Assembly: GCA_002697005.1 (NCBI GenBank)
Contig: NZUD01000048.1
Span: 26,368-37,492 of the forward strand
DNA: 11,125 bases
Direction: 5' to 3'
Source of the DNA: Chloroflexota bacterium
Lineage (GTDB): Bacteria > Chloroflexota > Dehalococcoidia > UBA3495
Both the position numbers and the translations under genes were made by a program. Shown here one piece after another: positions 1 to 6,042 of this stretch. Below the pieces are notes generated by a model. That model had not been told where the DNA came from. It saw nothing but the letters and a program-made list of their open reading frames with translations, and did not search any database. Positions within the stretch are counted from its first letter, which is position 1. Every line of letters starts with the position of its first letter.

Positions 1-567
1 TGGAAGAACCTTGGCAACCATCTTCAGGAGCAGGGATTGGCGACTCTAGTTACCTACAACGCGCCACGACCTGACTTCCAGGTTCAGTTGGAATGGGAGC
101 CCTACTCCTATCGTGGCGCTAGTTGGAACCGACTTCTAATCGAGAGTTTATCCCACACGATCGATTGGGCTATCGAGAATGCAGAAGGGGTCTGCGGAGA
201 TGGTTCACCTGTGGTCTATCTGACAGGGTTCTCATCAGGCGGGTCGGCGGCGGGGGCTGTGGCCTACCGGTACCCCAATGTGAAACGGCTGCTGCTTCTC
301 TCCACCTACGACAGCGTAGGAGACCTGTTCTATGAGGGGATAGCGAACTTCACCGGCGACATCTATCTTCTCTATGGTGATGAAGACCCCATGGCCGGCC
401 ATCTGGCCATGATGCTCCGGACAGGGAAATTCGTCGCCAGGTCATTCTTGGTCCGGGAGGCTCCCCAATGCGGACATCGATTCGATGGAGAAGAAAATAC
501 CAAACTTCTTACCCAAGCCTTTCATTGGGCCTTCGAAGGTGATAACAGTCAACCAATCAACAAATAG
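1..567 (+). CDS. Alpha/beta hydrolase, 5'-truncated by window edge
   Basis: The reading frame is open from base 1 and gives 188 visible residues, so the true start lies upstream; an in-frame TTG at 37 is probably internal because the preceding residues (WKNLGNHLQEQG) read as normal protein. Visible are a nucleophile elbow GFSSG (Ser78 of the visible part) after a hydrophobic strand (VVYLT), an acid in YGDEDP (Asp127) after strand IYLL, and a histidine in CGHRF (His159). Order and spacing fit the Ser-Asp-His triad of the alpha/beta hydrolase fold, so the C-terminal catalytic part is intact. The missing N-terminus should carry the first strands and the oxyanion-hole loop. It is probably a soluble esterase- or dienelactone hydrolase-like enzyme; the substrate cannot be told. 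The next gene begins 134 nt downstream on the same strand, with no clear terminator between. Confidence 0.85.
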   Translation, partial: WKNLGNHLQEQGLATLVTYNAPRPDFQVQLEWEPYSYRGASWNRLLIESLSHTIDWAIENAEGVCGDGSPVVYLTGFSSGGSAAGAVAYRYPNVKRLLLLSTYDSVGDLFYEGIANFTGDIYLLYGDEDPMAGHLAMMLRTGKFVARSFLVREAPQCGHRFDGEENTKLLTQAFHWAFEGDNSQPINK

Positions 568-701
568 AACTACTACTGCCTGCTATCTCGAATAGTGAAG
601 GTTAAGTCCGACGAAGTCCCGCACTTGACATAACGATGTAGGTTGCTTAGTTCAACTTCATACCCATCTAGATATCGCAATACAAAGGGAAGGAAGGAAA
701 G

Positions 702-1241
702 ATGCCAAGAGAGACCATCTATTTGCGCGATAGAGACGGACAAGCCCTGGTTAAAGGAACTTGGAAGTACGCTCGAGGCTATGTGCCCGGCCAGCCGAAT
801 GAAGGTCTGGTAGAGCAGATCGAGGGAAGCCCTGCCCGGCTGCCTGATTATGACGATTCGAGTTGGGCTGTTTGCGAAGACCTTTCGGAGAGAAATTCTC
901 ATGGTTTCAGTTTTATGTGGTACCGCATCAAGATAACCCTGCCGCAAGAGGTGAACGGCCACCCCGTGGCCGGAACGCGGGTCCAGTTCGAAACCTGTAT
1001 CGACGATTATGGCGAGATATGGATCGATGGTGAGTGCAGCCGAGACCGTGGCGCGATACAAGGGTTCAACGTAGTCCAAAGGGTTCTACTTAGTGACAAC
1101 CCATCTCCCGGTGACCAGCACACCATAGCCCTGTTAGCTGCTAACGGTCCCTTAGCTGCACCAGGCGGTACGGTCTTCTGCCGATACGCTAACCTGGGAT
1201 TCGAATGGACCGGGACGGAGAGCAGGCCAAACGGCCCTTAA
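702..1241 (+). CDS. Small galactose-binding-like (beta-sandwich) domain protein
   Basis: A 179-residue protein with a strong purine-rich Shine-Dalgarno (AAGGAAGG) just before ATG 702. The middle reads like the N-terminal jelly-roll of glycoside hydrolase family 2 and related galactose-binding-like domains: a DYDDSSW motif near residues 49-55, then WYRIKITLP near 73-81, then a beta-strand series with FETCIDDYGEIWIDGE near 100-115, matching the usual 'object with a name on it' strand pattern of this fold. No catalytic domain follows, and the frame stops cleanly at 1241. From memory, similar domains occur beside SMP-30/gluconolactonase-like proteins, which would suggest carbohydrate or ligand binding, but no such partner lies in this window. 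There is no signal peptide or membrane segment, so it is probably cytoplasmic. Function is unassigned; the fold call is moderate confidence, the coding call is strong. A hairpin begins 15 nt after the stop. Confidence 0.8.
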   Translation: MPRETIYLRDRDGQALVKGTWKYARGYVPGQPNEGLVEQIEGSPARLPDYDDSSWAVCEDLSERNSHGFSFMWYRIKITLPQEVNGHPVAGTRVQFETCIDDYGEIWIDGECSRDRGAIQGFNVVQRVLLSDNPSPGDQHTIALLAANGPLAAPGGTVFCRYANLGFEWTGTESRPNGP

Positions 1242-1255
1242 AACTAGTGATCTAA

Positions 1256-1280
1256 GGTCCTCCGTACAGGTTGGAGGACC
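1256..1280 (+). terminator. Hairpin after the jelly-roll gene, possible terminator
   Basis: An exact 8-bp inverted repeat, GGTCCTCC at 1256-1263 and GGAGGACC at 1273-1280, with a 9-nt loop, begins 15 nt after the stop codon at 1241. Position and GC content fit a transcription end, but no T-run follows (GGTTCTCC comes next), so an intrinsic terminator is not proven. A second, weaker 6-bp hairpin (GAAGAG 1363-1368 / CTCTTC 1375-1380) lies further down in the same gap. The rest of the 1242-1515 gap shows no convincing gene. Confidence 0.4.
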
Positions 1281-1515
1281 GGTTCTCCTAGCTACGTCGA
1301 GATTAAAAGAACCCTCATTGTCAGTTTTGTCGATCGGACACGCATGGGATTCAAAAACTAGAGAAGAGAACTGGCTCTTCCAGACATAAAATGGGACATT
1401 CAATTCTCATGCGCGCCTGGCTATGGCTCGATTTCTATCCGCAGCTACACGGCTACGTTACGCTAGGGAGTAGCTCAGCACGGAGATACTTGACACCAAA
1501 GTTTTGGAGGATGTT

Positions 1516-2265
1516 ATGCGGTTGGAGAACAAGGTCGCGTTGATCAGCGGCGGGGCCAGAGGAATCGGAGCTGCCGTTACTAGGGCATTCGCCAGGGAAG
1601 GAGCCAAGATAGTCATCGGCGACGTCCTTGAAGACGAAGGGCGGAGAACAGCTGAGGAAGTTACCGCGGCCGGTGGAGAATGCTACTTCGTAAAATTGGA
1701 TGTCATTAGCGAAGCTGATTGGGTCAGAGCTGCCAACGAGGTTACAACACGCTTCGGCAAGCTGGATATCTTGGTGAATAACGCCGGTGTCTCGGCCCGC
1801 GGCAACGTTGAAGAGACTTCCGAAGCCGATTGGTCTCGGACAATGGACATAAATGTAAAAGGGGCTTTTCTGGGAAGCAAGCAAGCAATACCAATGATGA
1901 AGGCGGCAGGCGGTTCCATAATCAACATATCGTCTGGAGCAGGAATCGCTCCACAACCAAATACCTCTGGTGCGTATGCTGCTAGCAAGGGCGCGGTTCG
2001 GATATTCACCAAATCTACCGCGGTCCAGTATGCGAAGGAAAACATACGCTGTAACTCGGTGCACCCCGGCCCAATAGAGACAGATATGCTTCTGGGAACC
2101 AGACCCGAATCCGATGAACTCGATGTAATGATGGGGCGAGTTCCACTGGGACGTTTCGGCCGGGCCGAAGAGATAGCCAATGGAGTGCTTTATCTGGCCT
2201 CTGACGAATCGTCGTTCGTCACAGGCTCGGAGTTGGTGATTGATGGCGGTCGCACCGCTCAGTAG
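1516..2265 (+). CDS. Short-chain dehydrogenase/reductase (SDR), classical type
   Basis: A 249-residue classical SDR with all core motifs: the cofactor loop GGARGIG (residues 12-18), Asp36 at the end of the second strand, LDV (61-63), NNAG (88-91), Asn113 in DINVKG, catalytic Ser140 in INISS, and YAASK with Tyr154 and Lys158. HPGPIETDM (183-191) and the C-terminal VTGSELVIDGG are also typical. Asp36 suggests NAD(H) rather than NADP(H). The family interconverts alcohols and ketones in the cytoplasm; the substrate is unknown. ATG 1516 is chosen because GGAGG (1506-1510) lies 5 nt before it; the in-frame TTG at 1504 overlaps that ribosome binding site and is unlikely. It is the first of three same-strand genes, followed after 90 nt by an alpha/beta hydrolase and then a luciferase-like monooxygenase, suggesting one catabolic operon. 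Family length is about 250 residues, so this one is complete. Confidence 0.95.
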   Translation: MRLENKVALISGGARGIGAAVTRAFAREGAKIVIGDVLEDEGRRTAEEVTAAGGECYFVKLDVISEADWVRAANEVTTRFGKLDILVNNAGVSARGNVEETSEADWSRTMDINVKGAFLGSKQAIPMMKAAGGSIINISSGAGIAPQPNTSGAYAASKGAVRIFTKSTAVQYAKENIRCNSVHPGPIETDMLLGTRPESDELDVMMGRVPLGRFGRAEEIANGVLYLASDESSFVTGSELVIDGGRTAQ

Positions 2266-2355
2266 CCCCTCAACTGTTTGCCTGCCCGGACTTCTGGAAG
2301 TACAATCCCTCGGTCTCCAAGTTCGCGTGACTATAACTAGTCTGGATGGTTGGAT

Positions 2356-3135
2356 ATGACCAGCGAAACAACAACTTCGATTTCTGTGCATGGCGTGGAC
2401 GTTCGCCTGCTCCGGGAGGGCTCCGGGCCTCCGGTGATCGTGCTGCACGGCGGCGATGGACCGTTGGGCCATCTACCCTTTACCAGAAGGATCTCCGCCC
2501 GATTTGAGTTGTTCCATCCGACTCATCCAGGGTTCGACGGCACCCTCATTCCGGAACACTTCGATAACCTACAAGACCTAGTCTTCTTGTATCTAGATCT
2601 GTTCGACTCTTTGGATCTCCAAAACCCGATACTGATGGGGTTTTCTATGGGTGGCTGGCTGGCGGCAGAGATCGCTGTCATGAATACCGGAAGGTTCTCC
2701 AAACTGGTGCTGGTGGATTCGGTGGGCATTAAGCCCGGCGGCCCATTCGACCGGGACATAGCCGATATATTTGCTAGCTCTGCCCAAGACCTTCTGAAAG
2801 CCGCTTGGTATGACCTCTCTTTGTCCCCTGATTTGGCATCTGTCACCGACGATGAGTTGCGGATAGTCGCCGCTAACCGGGTGGCTCACGGGCTCTACAC
2901 ATGGGAGCCCTACATGCATAACCCCAAGTTGAAATACCGGCTGCATCGTATCGACATTCCAACGCTGCTCATCTGGGGCGAGAACGACGGTATCGTGACC
3001 CCCGGATACGGCGCGGCGCTAAGAGACATGATTCCCGGCTCGATGCTGTCTGTTATCCAGGACGCCGGTCATTATCCACACATCGAACGGCCTGACGAGT
3101 TCGCCGATCGTTTTTTGGAATTCGCTGCCAGCTAA
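2356..3135 (+). CDS. Alpha/beta hydrolase fold protein
   Basis: A complete 259-residue alpha/beta hydrolase. Visible are the oxyanion-hole loop HGGDGP (31-36) after strand PVIVL, the nucleophile elbow GFSMGG with Ser97, the acid Asp211 in WGENDGIV, and His239 in DAGHYPHIERP. The DAGHYPHIE ending and a cap region between about 125 and 195 resemble the meta-cleavage-product hydrolase/haloperoxidase-like branch, which cleaves C-C bonds or esters; which bond is cleaved here cannot be decided. ATG 2356 is preferred over the in-frame TTG at 2350, though the upstream ribosome binding site is weak (GGATGG near 2344). It sits 90 nt after an SDR and only 25 nt before a luciferase-like monooxygenase, so it may act on an ester, lactone or ring-opened product made by those oxidoreductases. 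No signal peptide; cytoplasmic. Confidence 0.93.
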   Translation: MTSETTTSISVHGVDVRLLREGSGPPVIVLHGGDGPLGHLPFTRRISARFELFHPTHPGFDGTLIPEHFDNLQDLVFLYLDLFDSLDLQNPILMGFSMGGWLAAEIAVMNTGRFSKLVLVDSVGIKPGGPFDRDIADIFASSAQDLLKAAWYDLSLSPDLASVTDDELRIVAANRVAHGLYTWEPYMHNPKLKYRLHRIDIPTLLIWGENDGIVTPGYGAALRDMIPGSMLSVIQDAGHYPHIERPDEFADRFLEFAAS

Positions 3136-3160
3136 TTCGCTTCTGAAGCAGGTGCCTGAT

Positions 3161-4393
3161 ATGAGATCCTGGTTTTTTACCGAAGACGCCTATCCCTACC
3201 TGCCGGACGAGGATTCCTATGAGTCCATCCGGGTGAACCTGCCCAACAAGCATTTCGATCCCAGTGTTGGAGCCGACCTCTACCATATGTATTTGGATAT
3301 GTGGTGCGCGGCCGATGAGATGGGTTTGAATATCATGATTAACGAACATCATCAGACCGCCACGTGTGTGGTTCCGGCGGCGCCCATCATGCTGGGAATA
3401 CTGGCCCGCGAGACTAAGAACGCCCGTCTTTTGATACTGGGCAATCCGGTTTCAAATAGAAGCCAACCCGTACGCGTTGCTGAGGAGATGGCGCTAGTTG
3501 ATGTTATCTCGAGAGGCCGTCTTGAGTGCGGGTTCGTCCGTGGAGTCCCATACGAAATCGCTCCAGCCAACGTCTACCCTTACCGGGGCACTGAAAAGTT
3601 ATGGGAGGCCCATGATCTTATTACCAAGGCCTGGACCACCCACGACGGCCCCTTCAATTTCGAAGGACGTTGGTTCCACGCTCGCCAGGTCAATATCTGG
3701 CCCCGGCCGTTCCAACAGCCCCAACCTCCGGTATGGGTTACTATGGGCAGCGCCGGCTCGGCTGCGCAGGTCGCACAACGTGGACATATCGGAGCTGTGT
3801 TCTTGGCAGGTTACCCTAGGATTAGAGAGATATTCGACGGCTATCGCAATGGGTACGCTAACGCTCATAAGACCGATATGCCCATCGACCGACTGGCCTA
3901 CTGCGCTCTGATCAGTGTAGGCCAGACCGAACAAGAAGGTCTGGGAGGCGCTGAGAAACTACTTTGGTATATGAGCTCCAATAAAGTTCCCCCCCAGTTC
4001 GCCAATCCTCCCGGCTACCATACGCCAGCCGCGGCGGCTACCATGATGCGGGGCAACAACTCCGGCACCGGCCTTCCAACTTCCACCAATCTTGTGGAGC
4101 AGATGGCCCGGGGTAACGTCTTCGCGGGTACTCCCGACCAGGTCTACGACCAAATCAAGAGCTTTTACGAGTATTGCGGCGGCTTCGGCAACTTGATGAT
4201 GATGTCCCAGGCTGGCTTCATGACCTTCGACGAAACCCTGACGTCTATGAAGCTCTTTAGTGAAGAGGTCTATCCACGGCTTATAGAATTGACAGCCAGC
4301 TATGACGATGAGCGGATGCAGGAGATCAGGGAGAGACTGCCCGATGTCGAGAACGTGGATGTCAGCTCTCTGGCATCCGAATTCATCCGCTAG
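3161..4393 (+). CDS. Luciferase-like (LLM class) flavin monooxygenase
   Basis: A 410-residue protein of the bacterial luciferase superfamily, whose members use reduced FMN or F420 and, in the monooxygenases, O2 to oxidise organic substrates. Family marks include the opening MRSWFF, NEHH (61-64) after a hydrophobic strand, the stretch RVAEEMALVDVISRGRLE (105-122) with GFVRG following, PPVWVTMGS (189-197), and GTPDQV (323-328) near the end of the barrel. Length is slightly above the common 330-380 because of a C-terminal helical tail (about 380-410). ATG 3161 is chosen since AGGTG (3150-3154) sits 6 nt before it; GTG 3152 in the same frame overlaps that site but remains possible. It follows the hydrolase by 25 nt, probably co-transcribed. 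No flavin reductase is visible nearby, so reduced flavin would come from elsewhere. Substrate unknown; paralogue-rich families of this kind are known from SAR202 Chloroflexota. Confidence 0.93.
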   Translation: MRSWFFTEDAYPYLPDEDSYESIRVNLPNKHFDPSVGADLYHMYLDMWCAADEMGLNIMINEHHQTATCVVPAAPIMLGILARETKNARLLILGNPVSNRSQPVRVAEEMALVDVISRGRLECGFVRGVPYEIAPANVYPYRGTEKLWEAHDLITKAWTTHDGPFNFEGRWFHARQVNIWPRPFQQPQPPVWVTMGSAGSAAQVAQRGHIGAVFLAGYPRIREIFDGYRNGYANAHKTDMPIDRLAYCALISVGQTEQEGLGGAEKLLWYMSSNKVPPQFANPPGYHTPAAAATMMRGNNSGTGLPTSTNLVEQMARGNVFAGTPDQVYDQIKSFYEYCGGFGNLMMMSQAGFMTFDETLTSMKLFSEEVYPRLIELTASYDDERMQEIRERLPDVENVDVSSLASEFIR

Positions 4394-4512
4394 GCTGAGG
4401 GGGTAGGATTGTCAACAGACCATCTCCTGCCCGGGACTGATCTCCTGGTCTTGGTCGGAACAGTAAAGACGAGATACACTATGAGCCCCAGTTAACATAA
4501 AGGTGATGCAAC

Positions 4513-5874
4513 ATGGCTAGCGATACGAATAACACCGGTACTGGCGCCCTGACCCGCGATAGGGTGGCGGGTTTCCGAGAGAGCTTCGATGCCGACCCTA
4601 ACAAGAAATTGGTTCAGAACGTTGTCACCCAACATGACGTCAATGATATAGCACTCAGCCGTTCTATAGTCACCGAGTCGCCTCACTCGTTCTCCATAGT
4701 TCTAGACGACTGGGGGGTGACCAACCAGGCCCGGTCTGGCCGCTGCTGGATGTTCGCTGGTCTCAATCTTTGCCGAGTGGATACCAGGAACGTCCTCAAC
4801 GTTAAAGAGTTCGAATTCAGCCAGAACTATCTGATGTTTTGGGACAAGCTAGAACGGGCCAACTTTGTCTTGGAAGCAATCATCGAGACCGCTGGCCGAC
4901 CTGTGGACGACCGGACCGTAGCATTTTTGCTGCGAAATCCCATCTCAGATGGCGGCCAGTGGGACATGTTTACCGCCCTAGTGGCCAAACACGGTGTGGT
5001 TCCCAAGACTGCTATGGAAGAGACCGAGAGTTCTGCCAACTCTGCCCGGATGAATTCTAGCCTAAACTACCAAATACGGCAGGGCGCTAAGCGAATCCGT
5101 CACGCTTACGTCGATGAGTCCGGCTTGGATGAACTGCGCAGCATAAAAGACCAGACTTTAAAAGTTATCTACGATGTGCTGTGCATCCACCTGGGAACGC
5201 CGCCTACGGAAGTAGACTGGCAGTGGAAAGACAAAGACGGGGAATTCACTAGGGCTGGGAAATTGACTCCCCAAGACTTCGCTGCCCAGTATCTCCAGAC
5301 CGATATCCATAGCTATGTAAGCCTGGTCCACGATCCTCGTGAGACCAGCCCTGAAGGCGCAACATTCACGGTGGAATACCTTGGAAATGTCGTGGACGCC
5401 CCGGCCATCAAGTATCTGAACGTCGATATCCAGCTGATGAAGGATATCGCTCTAAAGATGCTGCAGGACGGCAAGCCGGTTTGGATGGGCTGCGACACTG
5501 GCAAGCAGATGCATCGGGACTTGGGCCTCTGGGACGCAGATTTGTTCGACTACGCTAGCGTCTACGGGGCCAACTTCTCAATGAATAAGGCTGAACGGCT
5601 GGAGTACCACCAAACGGCCATGACCCATGCCATGATGTTCACCGGCGTCGACGTGGTGGACGGCGTGCCCCGGCGCTGGCGAGTGGAGAACAGTTGGGAC
5701 GACAAGGTAGGCAACAAAGGATTCTTTTTGATGAATGACTCGTGGTTCGCCGAGTACATGTTTGAGATAGCCGTCCCGAGAGAGTACCTGCCGCCGGAAT
5801 TGCAGAAAGCGCTTGAACTTGAGCCTGTCGTCCTACCTGCTTGGGATCCTATGGGTTCGCTGGCTAATCGGTAG
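4513..5874 (+). CDS. pepC: C1B cysteine aminopeptidase (bleomycin hydrolase / PepC family)
   Basis: A 453-residue papain-type peptidase of family C1B, matching the usual 430-470 length. The catalytic residues are visible: Gln72 and Cys78 in NQARSGRCWMFA, His372 in MTHAMM, and Asn393 in VENSWD. The C-terminus carries the family-typical LPAWDPMG arm (441-448) that reaches into the active-site cleft and makes the enzyme an aminopeptidase. Known members form hexameric barrels in the cytoplasm and trim peptides or inactivate bleomycin-like compounds. There is no signal peptide. AAGGTGAT (4499-4506) lies 6 nt before ATG 4513. The 119-nt gap upstream has a weak promoter-like pair (TTGGTC at 4451, TACACT at 4475), and a 168-nt gap follows, so it is probably a separate unit, a general peptide-turnover enzyme not obviously tied to the catabolic neighbours. 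The C-terminus ends SLANR, a little longer than well-known relatives. Confidence 0.95.
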   Translation: MASDTNNTGTGALTRDRVAGFRESFDADPNKKLVQNVVTQHDVNDIALSRSIVTESPHSFSIVLDDWGVTNQARSGRCWMFAGLNLCRVDTRNVLNVKEFEFSQNYLMFWDKLERANFVLEAIIETAGRPVDDRTVAFLLRNPISDGGQWDMFTALVAKHGVVPKTAMEETESSANSARMNSSLNYQIRQGAKRIRHAYVDESGLDELRSIKDQTLKVIYDVLCIHLGTPPTEVDWQWKDKDGEFTRAGKLTPQDFAAQYLQTDIHSYVSLVHDPRETSPEGATFTVEYLGNVVDAPAIKYLNVDIQLMKDIALKMLQDGKPVWMGCDTGKQMHRDLGLWDADLFDYASVYGANFSMNKAERLEYHQTAMTHAMMFTGVDVVDGVPRRWRVENSWDDKVGNKGFFLMNDSWFAEYMFEIAVPREYLPPELQKALELEPVVLPAWDPMGSLANR

Positions 5875-6042
5875 ATCATCACCAATGTCATTTCGACTAG
5901 GCGTCAGCTAGTGCGGAATCTCGGTGCTCTGTTGAGTCTGACTTCTCGAGATAGATAAAACCTCCTGTTTCACTTGGGATGGCAGAATTCCGAATAGCCT
6001 GAAAAGCACTTATGGGAACCTAGCTAACAAGGGAACGAAAGA

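Noticed and set aside
625..630. Perfect -35 box TTGACA before the jelly-roll gene
   Set aside because: No acceptable -10 at 16-18 nt; the best candidate (TTAGTT at 647) matches the consensus poorly. The location is plausible but unsupported.
1490..1495. Perfect -35 box TTGACA before the SDR gene
   Set aside because: A -10 at normal spacing would fall at about 1513, on the start codon and after the ribosome binding site, so it cannot drive a normal leadered transcript.
1390..1546. Small + strand frame starting at the ATG near 1390
   Set aside because: It lacks a ribosome binding site and overlaps the SDR start in another frame; it is likely chance.
1453..2472. Long minus-strand open frame (339 codons) opposite the SDR and hydrolase genes
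   Set aside because: It covers a well-supported SDR gene, has no family motifs, and its composition (rich in Ser, Arg, Cys) is typical of an antisense shadow.
4513..5874. A role for the cysteine peptidase in antibiotic resistance
   Set aside because: Bleomycin hydrolase is only the family name; nothing in the window points to bleomycin production or exposure, and general peptide turnover is the simpler reading.
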